From: Haliclona indistincta
Taxonomy: Eukaryota > Porifera > Demospongiae > Haplosclerida > Chalinidae
Assembly: GCA_964017065.1 (NCBI GenBank)
Contig: OZ024784.1
Location: forward strand, 1,178,598-1,242,597
Reading direction: 5' to 3'
DNA: 64,000 bases
Shown: one piece after another, positions 38,340-50,600 of the stretch
Layout: the number at the start of each line of letters is the position of its first letter
Position numbering within the stretch: the first letter of the stretch is position 1
Program-made: the position numbers and the translations under genes
The notes under the pieces: generated by a model
Told to the model about the DNA's origin: nothing
Seen by the model: only the letters and a program-made list of their open reading frames with translations
Databases searched by the model: none

Positions 38340-38960
38340 TATTATTAAAACTGTAAAAGTGGAGTCTTAATGTCCTGTGATAAAAAGAGATTAGGCAATA
38401 AACACCAATATACCTCTGATATGCCTTGAGTAGCTATCTGTTAGGAAAAATATTATTAAAAAGTGTAAAATGGGGTCTTGATGTCCTGTGATAAAAAGAG
38501 ATTAGGCAATAAACACCAATATACCTGTCATAGGCCTTGAGTAGCTATCTGTTAGGAAAATATTATTAAAAGAGTAAAAATGGGTTCTTGATGTCCTGTG
38601 ATAAAAGAGATTAGGCAATAAACACCAATAGACCTCTCATATGCCTTGAGTAGCTGCTATCTGTTAGGAAAAATATTATTAAAAAGTGTAAAAATGGGTT
38701 CTTGACCTGCAATTAAAAAGATTAGGCAATAAACACCAATATACCTCTCAGTGTTCACACAGGCTTCAAGTAGCTATCTGTTAAAAAAATATTTAAAAGT
38801 GACATTGACCTGTAGTAAAAGAGATAAGACGAAAATCACCAATATACCTCTCAACCTCAAGTAGCTATCTGTTAAGAAAAATGTTATTTAAAACCACAAA
38901 GTGTAAAAATGGAGTCTTGACCTGCGGTAAAAATATATGAGACAAAATACTAGTATACCT
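38340..38960. repeat. Tandem repeat of ~115-120 bases
   Basis: Five to six diverging copies. Each contains gagattaggcaataaacacc, then a stretch of about 30 bases and gagtagctatctgttagg followed by attattaaaa. Copies decay to the right. Confidence 0.9.
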
Positions 38961-38984
38961 CCCGACATTCACACCATCTCGGGT

Positions 38985-39215
38985 TCATCTGTAAGGATAT
39001 TAGCCTCATTCCCAGGCCCTGTTCCTCTCAGGAATGGAGCTTGGGAACTTGGCTAGAGAAAATAGCATGTAAACAAAACAAAGAATACCTGTCATATGAT
39101 AAACACTGGATCAGGTTCGTCTCATTCCCAACCATTCCTCTGTTTGAGAGGAGTGGAGCTTGGGAAGGAGGCTAGAGAAAATAGCATGTAAACAAACAGA
39201 AAGAATACCTGTAAT
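38985..39215. repeat. Two copies of a ~115-base segment
   Basis: Both contain ggagcttgggaa, then ggctagagaaaatagcatgt, aaacaaa and gaatacctgt. Confidence 0.85.
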
Positions 39216-39414
39216 AGAGTATCTTTGTATTGCTGCACTATAAATTGTTGAGAAGATAAAATTCAAAGTAACAATATGTACCATCAGTATTTGTGCTGTC
39301 TCTTTCTTGAGACCTATCTGTAGTAAAATTTATTAGTAAGTATAAATTAATTAAGACTGTAAAAAATTGGTGTTAGTTGTGTTGGTCGAGCGTTGGTCTG
39401 AAGTAAATTGGTGA

Positions 39415-39675
39415 TGTGATTGAATCGATGATTGTAGTTGATGGTCGAATCGATGATTGTAGTTGATGGTCGAATCGATGATTGTAGTTGATGGTCGAAT
39501 CGATGATTGTAGTTGATGGTCGAGTCGATGATTGTAGTTGATGGTCGAATCGATGATTGTAGTTGATGGTCGAATCGATGATTGTAGTCGATGATCGAGT
39601 CGATGATTGTAGTCAATGGTTGAATCGATGATTGTAGTTGATGGTCGAGTCGATGATTGTAGTCAATGGTTGAAT
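39415..39675. repeat. 25-bp minisatellite
   Basis: About ten copies of a unit reading cgatgattgtagttgatggt followed by cgaat. Because three units make 75 bases, one minus-strand frame stays open; it is not taken as coding. Confidence 0.95.
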
Positions 39676-39689
39676 TTACAAACAACTAG

Positions 39690-40170
39690 GGTACATTAGA
39701 CAGAACCTGTACATTAGACCAGCGAGGAGTGAGCTACATTGAACCAGTACATTAGACCAGCGAGGGGTGAGCTACATTGAACCAGTACATTAGACCAGCG
39801 AGGGGTGAGCTACATTGAACCAGTACATTAGACCAGCGAGGGGTGAGCTACATTGAACCAGTACATTAGACCAGCGAGGGGTGAGCTACATTGAACCAGT
39901 ACATTAGACCAGCGAGGGGTGAGCTACATTGAACCAGTACATTAGACCAGCGAGGGGTGAGCTACATTGAACCAGTACATTAGACCAGCGAGGGGTGAGC
40001 TACATTGAACCAGTACATTAGACCAGCGAGGGGTGAGCTACATTGAACCAGTACATTAGACCAGCGAGGGGTGAGCTACATTGAACCAGTACATTAGACC
40101 AGCGAGGGGTGAGCTACATTGAACCAGTACATTAGACCAGTGAGGGGTGAGCTACATTGAACCAGTACAT
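39690..40170. repeat. 38-bp minisatellite
   Basis: About twelve near-identical copies of a unit starting gaaccagtacattagaccag and ending ctacatt. Confidence 0.97.
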
Positions 40171-40381
40171 AGTAAGGGCTGAGAGTAACCAGTAAGTGGG
40201 TTTTGTAAAAAGCAGAACAATAACTGCCATCTTCTGGTATCCATGGTTTCCTACAGAACAAAACGCATTGTGAACACATCATTAGATTATTGACTTCACC
40301 ACAACAAGGACTCTTGAAACACAGCACATCAGTCGATAATACTGCAAACTGTGGTAGCCAGTAGTCCTTTGTCCTAGTTGC

Positions 40382-41040
40382 CTTGATCTTCTTATGTTCT
40401 TGACCTAACTAACTACCTATCTAAGGCTTGACTACACTACCTATACTACACAATGTTCATCCTAAAGCTTTGACTACACTAGCTAACATACATCAACACA
40501 CACATCAATATAAATGATAAATTCAATACACACTCCATGTTGAAAAATTTAAATATTCAATGAAAAATTCAATATACACTGAAATGAAAAATTCAATGCA
40601 CACTCCCACTGATGGTACGTTGCGCTAGCTGATGGTACATTGCATACATACATTCTAATATTGCTATCATGCATCATAGAAACCATTGTGCATTTTATTA
40701 TGTTGCGTTGCGCCAGCAAGTACATACTAAAGTGGACTCTGTGTATATTATGTTGCGTTGCGCCAGCACTAACCTTGTTGGATCCATGAGGTGACACGTG
40801 ACAAATACACTCTATCATTGCTACCATACATATTATCATTGCTACTGTGAGTGTGACTAAGTTAACCTATTATGCATCAATACTACCTTACATACCCTTA
40901 GACTATACATTACTGGTACCGTGAGGTCTTGGGTAGATAACGTATTACCAGCGATAGTAGAACCAGTAGCAGAGAGTAGAGCCAGTAGAAGAGGGTAGAG
41001 CCAGTAGCAGAGAGTAGAGCCAGTAGAAGAGGAGTTGTAT
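40382..41040. repeat. Duplicated segment, copy 1
   Basis: Shares long near-identical blocks with 41285-41830, for example ctatctaaggcttgactaca, gcgccagcactaaccttgtt, ggatccatgaggtgacacgt and ggtaccgtgaggtcttgggt. The right end carries a few units of the 19-bp repeat. No coding content is supported. Confidence 0.9.
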
Positions 41041-41284
41041 CTGTAGTGTGTAAAATTAATGTGCATCTAGTGATTGTTAAACAAGTCGTTACCTTCAGTC
41101 CAGTGTGTTTCACTGTTGGTCTCATTCCTAGACTCCAGTTGACGTTAGGAGTTTATACACTGGACTCTGTAGTGGATTGAGTGATCAATGCTGCTAGCAT
41201 ACAGTGGTGTGGTACCTCATACACTGGTTCCATGAGATTGGGAATGAGACTGTATTAAACCCAAGTCGCCGGTCAGCTCCTCTT

Positions 41285-41830
41285 CATGTTCTTCAGCTTG
41301 ACTCCACTACCTATCTAAGGCTTGACTACATTACCTATACTACACAATTTTCATCCTAAGACTTTGACTACACTAGCTAACATACATCAATACAAAAATT
41401 ATCAATGAAAACGTATTTAAAATTTGTAATGTCTTTCATAAAATACACTCCCACTGACTTACTCACTCATGGTACGTTGTGTTGCAGATACATACATTCT
41501 AACATTGCTATCATGCATCATAAAAACCATTGTGCATTTTATTATGTTGCGTTGCGTCAGCAAGTACATACTAAAGTGGACTCTGTGTATATTATGTTGC
41601 GTTGCGCCAGCACTAACCTTGTTGGATCCATGAGGTGACACGTGACAAATACACTCTAACATTGCTACCATACATATTATCATTGCTACTGTGAGTGTGA
41701 CTAAGTTAACCTATTATGCATCAATACTACCTTACACACCCTTAGACTATACATTACTGGTACCGTGAGGTCTTGGGTAGATGACGATAGTAGAGAAGGC
41801 AATAGAACCAGTAGCAGAGAGTAGAGCCAG
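41285..41830. repeat. Duplicated segment, copy 2
   Basis: Second copy of the 40382-41040 segment in the same orientation, with small indels. It leads into a longer 19-bp array. Confidence 0.9.
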
Positions 41831-42010
41831 TAGCAGAGAGTAGAGCCAGTAGCAGAGAGTAGAGCCAGTAGCAGAGAGTAGAGCCAGTAGCAGAGAGTAG
41901 AAACAGTAGCAGAGAGTAGAACCAGTAGCAGAGAGTAGAACCAGTAGCAGAGAGTAGAACCAGTAGCAGAGAGTAGAACCAGTAGCAGAGAGTAGAACCA
42001 GTAGTGAGGT
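41805..42010. repeat. 19-bp minisatellite
   Basis: About ten copies of agccagtagcagagagtag, or the variant with aacc. A shorter array of the same unit is at about 40958-41035 in the other duplicate. Confidence 0.95.
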
Positions 42011-42059
42011 GTAGAGCCAGCAATGGAAGTTCACGTACGTGTTAGCTGAAGCAAAGTAA

Positions 42060-42620
42060 ATTTGAAAATGGCGGGCTACACAAGTTCAAGTCACTTACTA
42101 GCTTGGTGTCAGGTTGGCAGTGGCTACTATTAACGCCGTTACTGTGATACTAGCTGGCAGCACTTAGTTCAGCTGACAGGCTATAAAATAAGAGAAATAC
42201 TACAGCCTACTCCTTCACAGCTCAAGGAGACTAACCGTTAAAGCGTTCGGTGGGTTGCGGGACACTTGTGACAACATTGTGAAGCTTGCACAGCTCTGAT
42301 TTTAGCAGCTCTAGACTCATCACATCACAGCAGCAAGATCCAGCAAGAATGACCTCCCGCTTTTCTTCACTGATCTTTATAGCATTTCAAAATTGGCGCT
42401 CAACTTTCTCCCGTTTACGCATGCGCTACACGACCGCGCGCGCCGAACGCGAATCAGTTGACTCAACTGTATTAGTGTACTCACTGTACTGCACTGCATG
42501 CAGTATCTAGTGCTGTATTCTAGCTAGTGCATTATACAGACTAGAGGTCTTGGTAACAGTTTTCAAAAAATAATTTCACTGATGATTCGGTCTTTGTCTG
42601 AACACCAATTAGAAGACACT
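42060..42620. other. CpG-rich island-like stretch, no gene assigned
   Basis: Contains aaaatggcgg at 42066 and a CpG-rich patch at 42410-42455 (gcatgcgc, cgcgcgcgccg). It resembles a promoter, possibly of the degraded Ig/FN3 gene downstream, but no intact ORF follows. Confidence 0.35.
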
Positions 42621-42624
42621 TATA

Positions 42625-43037
42625 TTGAGAGTAAGATTAGCTGCCATCTCTTTATGGATGCATCAGACATGCTACTATACTACTGGTGCATTGGATGGTG
42701 AACCACCAACACTGACTGAGGTGACTGTGAAAATCGGACAGCGGTTTGCTAGAGTGTACAACTGCACTGTGTCTAATGCCAGAGGTACACTTGCTGATAA
42801 CAGTGAAAAAGGAAAAATTTTGCAACTGTAACACTAGATCTTGTTGTTGTAATTTAGAAATTTTGATAGTTTATGTTACTAAAATTAGTTACAGGCACAC
42901 CAACTAATGTAACATTGACCACTAGCACACTGACTGCTAATACTATCTCCTGGACTGTTCCAGCTACTCCAGTGTCAGGTTATGAGGTGTTCTATGTGAC
43001 AGCTGCTGGAGAGACACACAGTGCAGGGAACAACTAA
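42625..43037 (+). pseudogene. Relic of an Ig / fibronectin type III gene
   Basis: A frame from about 42650 contains an Ig-like end (RVYNCTVSNARGT). After an intron-like gap with an acceptor at about 42894, a second frame has an FN3-like start (GTPTNVTLT, then NTISWTVPATPVSGYEVFYV) that stops at 43035-43037 before the domain is complete. No signal peptide, TM or further exon follows before RTK B, so I read it as a broken fragment. It could instead be two exons of an unannotated short transcript. Confidence 0.5.
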
Positions 43038-43382
43038 TACTAAATTAACTCTGAGCGAACTGAGAATTTTATTGTAGTCCGCCAGAAGCATCATAAAACT
43101 TTTGGATAAGTGATCTCTATTAATTTATTACGTGACAAAGACAAAGTATTTCTATTGTCACGCGACTGGTCCAGTGTCACATCTCATCTGTTGTGGATGT
43201 ACAAAATCCTGCTCGAGTTCTCAATAAGAAAATGAACACCACAATACTATACAGGTATCAGGTCAGGTCACGATCCTCCTCCGAGTTACAGTCACATGGT
43301 GTGACTCATAAAAATGCTTAATTAGGAAATTGATCGTCTTTATTTTCACTGTGAAATAAAATATCCTGCACTGTCAGGATAG

Positions 43383-43390
43383 TATATAAG
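43383..43390 (+). promoter_or_regulatory. TATA box of RTK B
   Basis: TATATAAG 39 bases before the start codon, matching the RTK A promoter. Confidence 0.6.
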
Positions 43391-43421
43391 ACCTGATTCA
43401 ATAGCATTAGCTGATGTCAAA

Positions 43422-46400
43422 ATGAGCTGGTTACTGCGTGAAGCTGGTGTATTGCTGTGTGTGGTTACTCTGGCACTGTCCAGCAATAGTTTGCAGTGTG
43501 AAAAGAATGCCTTCCAAATAGTGCAAGAAGGCGATTCATCACAGATGATAGTGGAAATATGTTATGATGGTGAATGGAAGAGAATCTGTAGAGATGGTAA
43601 CTCTGCTATTTTGGCTTCAGTTGTCTGCAAACAAAATTTGTTCTCCTCTGGAGGTGAGACTTCGCTATTTAGTGCATAGACTGTATTGTGAGTGAGTCTA
43701 CTGCATGTATTCAGTGCTGATGCCTGGAGCAGTTCCTACGGGGCAGTTGGTTGTAGTTGAGCTAGAGTGTCCCAGCTCAGATGCTCCTCACACTATTAAC
43801 TGTAGTTTAGATGTCGAGGATGATGATCACTGCACCAGCGGACGACAAGTGGAGATACAGTGCTCTAACAGTGAGTGAGGTTCATTTAACCATCTATTAG
43901 TGTGTCTCACTGTGCTGCAGGTTACCTATCCTTTCTACCACCTGGTTACTATCCGACTAAAGCATCATTTCTTGCGAACATCAACACTCCAAAGATTGAA
44001 GTTAACTCCAGCTTTGTCCCAAGTATACCGTACTACACAGATCTAAGCTTTAGATTGATAAATGTTAGTATGCATTGGCTAGTCGATGGGTTGTATGATC
44101 ATTTTTGTTGCAGGTGTTCAAAAATGGAGTAATGATACTTGGAAATGGATTGTCCAGTTTCGCAAGATCTCTTTCAATCAATTTCTCTGTTGTGGCTCCT
44201 TTCTGGATAATGCAAGACAATGGGCATGACCTGAGATACAACGTGGAAGTGTTTGAGGGCGCAGAACACAACTATCTGTCTATTGTCAGTAGTTACATCT
44301 CCAACAGGACAAACAGTAGCTTCAATGGTGACTGGCTGACTATTGTTGACTGGGATAAAGTTAAAGTGTCTAACACGTCATCTCAAGTGAGTGTTTATAA
44401 TCAGCAGTTGTAGTGAGATATGGTTATTTTTATTTCAGGAGATACATTATCAAGCACTGCTGGTCTCTGACCATATCACTACTTATGCTATCTTCACTTA
44501 CAAGTGCTCAACAAAATTACCAAATGACTCTTTAGCTCTGATAGGGACTAACATACCAATCTATAAAAGGTTTAGATACTCTCGTCTCAACTTAACCAGT
44601 CACTTGGCTTGTCTTAACGGCAATGCTCAGCCATTCTACAACTTATTCTATAAACTGACTGGTCCTGCTATAAATGTAGGCATCCCTCAGGCTCCTGGTT
44701 AGCTACAGTAGCTATTTCTCATGATAGTCATTGTTTGTTAACAGGGTCATGTGTGAGTGCTGGATTCAATGAGACTAGTTGCTGTCAACCACTCACTGAT
44801 CCAACACAGCACTGTAGAACAGGCAATAATGGTGCCTTCTGCTACTGTGATGGACTCTGCATCGAGAGAGGAGATTGCTGTGACGACATTCACAACTTAA
44901 CAAAGATAAACACATGTATACCAAGTGAGTTAGTGATTGCATTCATAATGATTTAATCTATTCTACACTATAGCTTGTAATGAGAACACTGTTAGACTCA
45001 TCAATCAGTCCAGTCCACTGCAAGGTGGTTCTTACAGCTATCTTCAGATCTGTGCCAGTGGTGTGTGGCAGTCTGTGTGTGATGATTCATGGAACAGCTC
45101 TGATGCCAGGATGATCTGCCAACTAATGGGCTTTGCTGATGGAATCGGTAACAATGAAGCATGATATGATAATTCCTACTGCTGTAGAGGAAGTGTGTTG
45201 GGAAATGTTTATAGTTGTTTTCTCATGTGGGTTAGTCAGGCCTAGTGTTAATTTCCCTTGCATCAAATTGAGAAGTGTTTTTGAAATTCCTGTGGTCACT
45301 ATCAAAGCAACGTCACGACGTTTATTTGCATACACATCTGACGATTATTAATTTTGTTTCATTCAGTGGCTACAGTATCAATTTCACAAGATGCTACAAA
45401 TCACTATGGTGGAATCACTAGCGTGCAGTGCAGTATCAGAGGATCAACCATGACGTGCCGATACACTAGGACACCTGGCGATACCTGTTTCGGAAAACAG
45501 CTATCTCTATTAAAATGTACAACAGGTACAAATTATCCATATCATCTTGCCGTAATCCCAGACTCTCATAAACAGGCGTACCCACTATTGACCCAATAAT
45601 TCCAACCCCACTGACTCCTAACATCAACACATCCTCTTCAGCTCATGCAGTCAATCATACATCAGTCTTAACCACAACCACCAAAATCAGCAGTGTCATT
45701 AACGCATCGCTATCAGTCTCTCTCACTAGTAGCATTCATAATACTATACTTGTCAGCAGCAGTAGTAGTCCTAGCCTTAATACTAGGGATGCTAACTTCA
45801 GTGATCCTATTATCATCACTGTTACCATAAGCACGGTGGTGTTGATTATAGTTATTCTAGTGATCACTGCCTATCTGGTTCAGAAGAAGATGCGTGGCAA
45901 AAGAATTCCGGAATTGGAACCAAGAGTAGTGTGAGTGTTATCACATGGTACATTGTTCTGATCATGTGATCATGTTATCACATGGTACATTGTTCTGATC
46001 ATGTGATCATTTTTCTCATATCTTCAGACCACAGTTCACACTCACTAATGATTACATACAGAGAGGTAATCAATAGCTGTTATACTGTTTAGTTAAAGTC
46101 TTTGTGTGTCCTCATTTGGGTGTAGGCAAACCCAGTTTGATTAAGCCAGAACACATTCCAATGGTGTCCGACAAGTTCCTGATTCTCAACAAACAGCTTA
46201 GACTGATTGATCCGATAGGGCAAGGTATACAAATACCATACTTGCGCACATTACTCTGTATGTGCTGCAGGAGGCTTTGGAGTGGTGTATAAAGCTCATT
46301 TATTTGATCAATGTACAATGACAATCGTCGCAGTAAAGACACTAAAAGGCATGAAATATTAATGTAGAAATACTGATTTATTGGTTACATAATAGGTAGT

Positions 46401-47424
46401 TTTGATGAGCAGTTGGTTCATGAGATGATCGAAGAGAGTGTAAAGATGAAGGCATTGGTTCATCCTAACGTGATGAGCTTGCTCGGAGTCTGTCTTGATG
46501 GTGGCCCTGGTCCCTTTATAGTACTACCTTACATGGAGAATGGCAGTGTATTGGACTATTTGAAGCAGAACAGGTCTAGTGTTCTTCTTGTTTCCTCCGT
46601 GCATTCCGATGATGAGGTGAGTTGCACTGATAGTAACCACTGCATCATCCTTATTGTGCTTGTGATGTAGGTCACTGTTGCGCAGAAAAAACTGATGACA
46701 ATGTGTCTGCAAATAGCCAAGGGAATGGAGTACCTGGCTAGCCTCAAGCTAGTACACAGAGACTTAGCAGCAAGGAACTGCATGTGAGAGTGTCAACACT
46801 TGTAACTGATCACTATGAGAGGGTGTCTTCTGCAGGATCGATGAGGCTGGTATTATCAAAGTGGCTGATTTTGGTCTAGCAAAGAGCACTTACGAGAAGT
46901 TATACTTTAGACAGAGCAAGGGAGAACCGGTTAAATTACCCATCAAGTGGATGGCTATAGAGAGCATAGAGGATGGAGTGTTCTCTGAGAAGTCTGATGT
47001 GGTAAGGCAGAGGCTAATGATGGTGTGCTGCACTCTCATGCACATGTAGTGGTCCTTCGGAATAACCTGTTGGGAAGTGTTCAATGGAGGGAGGATACCA
47101 TATGGTGGAATCACTCCACTCAGCTTGCCTAGTTTACTGCAGCAGGGTCACAGAATGGACAGACCTTTCAACGCAGCTTGCTCTGACGATATGTTAGTTG
47201 AACAGCACACACACTACACTGAGCTGTATGGGTGACATGCTTTCTCTGTTAGCTATCAGGTGATGATGGCGCGGTGCTGGGATGCTGATACTAACAAGAG
47301 ACCAAGCTTCTCTATGTTAGTGAGAGATATTGATAGACTTGTGTCAGCCATTGCTGGCTACCTGACCATGGGTAGCTTGATCAGTGATTCTGCTATGGAG
47401 ACACAAAAGGAAACTTTACTCTAA
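43422..47424 (+). CDS. Receptor tyrosine kinase B (same architecture as RTK A)
   Basis: Start ATG 43422 with signal peptide ([20 protein letters not shown]); stop 47422-47424. Exons mirror RTK A: SRCR-like module 43480-43870, NIDO 43920-44699, somatomedin B 44755-44926 ([14 protein letters not shown]), SRCR 44975-45520, Ser/Thr-rich stalk and TM about 45578-45930 (an exon without any ATG), kinase 46126-47424. The kinase keeps [33 protein letters not shown] and DVW. Kinase exons and their introns are almost identical to RTK A, while the stalk and the second half of the SRCR differ much more. The same GC-AG intron is present (46349-46395). A recent tandem duplicate of A, predicted active. Exon ends are by homology to A. 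Confidence 0.88.
45937..46014. repeat. Two copies of a ~38-base segment in RTK B intron
   Basis: atcacatggtacattgttct followed by gatcatgtgatca occurs twice in direct order. RTK A has a single diverged version (near 36360-36395). Confidence 0.9.
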
Positions 47425-47673
47425 CCTCATAATTTTATTTTAATTAAATATTTGTACTGTTCTTTGTGATAATGCTATTATTCAAATACAGTATAATGAT
47501 CTTTATGCTATGTCTGTAGCATAGGAAATGAGAACTTCCACATTGCGTGAAATGTGACGTCTTCAATAATTAGTGTCGGGTTGGTATTGTTTTGTATTGA
47601 TAAAGCTTCCATTACACACACCTGGTCTCCTACGTAACAACAGTGGTATCTACTCGGCAAGCTAGGCTAGAAC
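47425..47673. other. Intergenic region between RTK B and RTK C
   Basis: 249 bases, AT-rich on the left. It should hold the RTK B polyadenylation site and RTK C promoter; no clear TATA box. Confidence 0.5.
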
Positions 47674-50600
47674 ATGGCTAGCTCAAGTAGTACTCCAGCA
47701 ATTACAGCAGTGCTACTTTCTCTTCTGATACTACAGTTCTCTTTGGGAACGAACGGTAAGCTGCAGGTCGAGGGGGTTAGCTCAGCAACACAGTGAATAG
47801 AGTAATCGGTTATACCCCATACAGGGCAGTGCAGCGAATTAGACGTGCGGCTGCAGAATCGGAGAGCTAGTCCAAGCGGTGGAATCGAAGGCAGCGTGGA
47901 AATCTGCTTCAGTAGGGTATGGTACAGAATCTGCTCCAACAGTGTCAGTAACATTCTGGTCAGACCAATATGTAATCAGCTTTTCTACTCTAACGGCAGT
48001 AAGTATAGTATAGCACTCTTGCATGGTACTAGATAATTGACGACACCCCTGCTAGGAATATTGAGAACTCATGTACCAAGTGGAAATCCCTCACTAGTTG
48101 AGGCCGACTTGGAGTGCCCTAATGCAGATGCTCCTGATATTAGACGGTGCACTCTTGCAAGCTCATTGGTACTGGAGTGTGGAACTGGAGAGCAGACTGT
48201 CATACAGTGTTTCAATGGTTAGTCAGTAAATGGTTCAATGACAGTATGCATGATGTTGACATCACATGATAGTCGTCACTGTACTTAGCTGGTATCATAA
48301 TATTGTCAGTATAATTATTTTACTCATGGTAATTAAATGAGACCACACAATACTAAATTTTGCCCTTTTAGGTAACCTGCCCGTCTTGAGTCTCGAATAC
48401 TTCAATCCTAGTCTAACTGGCAGCATAATGGGTAATGGATTCCTGGATATTCCAACGGGTCCCATCCCATACGGCAGTCAAATCTTTAACAACATATCAG
48501 TAAGTGATATGATGTGACAATACATGTACTACTGAACCTGTACACAGGCTAGGGTCAATGGAGTGGTATCGTTCAATGGACCACTGACTGCAGGTACATC
48601 ACTTCAGTTTCCTGTCGGCAATAGATTCGTACTGGCGCCATTTTGGACAGACCCAGCTGGGTTGACAGCGACAATACAATATGAGATGTTTGATATGAAT
48701 ACAGTTGGCACTGACTCTAACTACCTCATGCTAGTTAACAACTATATAATGACACGATTCAACACAACGACATTTAACGGATCTTTATTGGTTATAATAA
48801 ACTGGAGCAATATTGGATTTTCCAATACAGACTCAGTAAGCTAGCTATTGTATTCAACCATTGACTAACTCACTGATGATGTTTTTGCTTGTAGCCCAGC
48901 AGTATTACATATCAGACAGTGCTAGTGACTGATCGTAACACTACCTATGCCATCTACTCTTATCCTTGTCTGTCAGATCCTCCCAGACAGTCTGCTATTA
49001 TTGGCATCAGCAGTCCAATAGGAACTAACCAGTTTCGTTACTCTAATCTTAATACGATCACTTCTATTGGTTGCTCAAATGGAGAATTTTCTAACACGTA
49101 CTCTTTGATGTACTCCCTCACAGAAATACAGAACACATCATTACCTACCAATGGTATACTTCACTAACCATATTTTTATCACACTTACTATTTTCTCTAA
49201 CAGTAGCTGGTTCTTGTGTGGCAGCTGGATTGGCACAGCAGAGTTGCTGTCAGCAATTTACTGACTCAACAGAGTCCTGTCGTGCTGGCAGTGGTGATGG
49301 AGCTTGCTACTGTGATGGACTGTGTTTTGAGCGGAATGATTGCTGCAGTGACATAAATAGTGTACAGGATCTACAGGCGTGTGTACCAAGTTAGTTCACT
49401 GCTATTTTTAATACTAGTTATGACTATTATTGTTATAGCATGCACTAGTATGGACTCATCTATATTGTTTGTGAACGGCACTAACAGTGGATACCCTCGT
49501 GCCTGTATCAATGGAGTATGGCGATATGTGTGCAACAATGGCTGGTCTAGTCGAAATGCTGAACATGCCTGTTCTCTAGCTCGTTTTACTCTTGGAGAGA
49601 TTGGTAAGCAGCTGTAGTATTATACACCAACACCATTACTGTATTCTACAGGTATTGGACTGTCATTGCCTGGTGGAGTAATGTATCCTGCAGGTGTCAG
49701 CGATCTAGTCTGCAATGGGTTGGAACGTGATATCCTGGAGTGCAGTCATACACTGACCACTACCAATGCCTGTAATCCATCCTCCTTTGCTACCGTTACT
49801 TGCAGTGGTAAGACTGACCTATAGGCATATGCACTGTATGCATTGTTGCTGCAGGTATGGGTGTCTGTACTAATGGTGATCTACGGCTTATGAGCGGTCA
49901 ACCTGGTCATGCTAGTGTTGTAGAAGCTTGTGTTGAATCGAACTGGAGAATTGTATGCGGTAGAGACTGGGATGACAATGATGCAGCCGTGGTCTGCAGA
50001 CAACTATCACAAAGCGGACCTGGTAAGCTGGTTATATTAAGACGATCAGCTCACTCACCTTCGCTTGCTTTGCAGCTACAGCATCAGTCATCGGTCTTAG
50101 TGTATTTATCTCTGAAGTAGACAATGTTAACTGCACAGGACAAGAAACTAGACTCAGCCAGTGTCAAGTGAGAATAGGTGACAGTGGATGTGACATGACA
50201 GCAGCTGTGCTCTGCGGAGGTATTTCATGCACAAATGCGAAATGATTCATGCATACTGTACATGCATTCAGGGCTGCCTCCTACTAGTCCACCACCTTCA
50301 ACTCCACAACCTTCAACACCGCCACCACAGCCATCACCACAACCACTGACTCCAAGTCCATCTAATTCAAATGAGAACTCAGTAATCATCGCTACGCCAT
50401 TGGAGGCTATCATTATACCATCAGCAGTGTCAACAGTTGTGATACTTGTGTTGATCGTGATTGCTATCGTTGTTCCAATCATAATCACTAAAAAGTTTAG
50501 AAGAAAACGAAAAGATGCGATGATCTACTTAGAAGAGCTGCGAAGAACACCAGATCCTGAGAATCAGTTTGGAAATAACTATGTCAAAAACAAATTGTTT

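Noticed and set aside
39347..39685. 112-codon minus-strand ORF with 25-residue repeats
   Set aside because: Produced by the 25-base minisatellite (three units per 75 bases).
41747..42034. Hydrophobic minus-strand ORFs resembling a membrane protein
   Set aside because: They translate the 19-base minisatellite; the apparent TM segments are a composition artefact.
47768..47820. gggggttagctcagc, like the 5' part of a tRNA
   Set aside because: It is in the first intron of RTK C; no B box, anticodon loop or closing stem follows.
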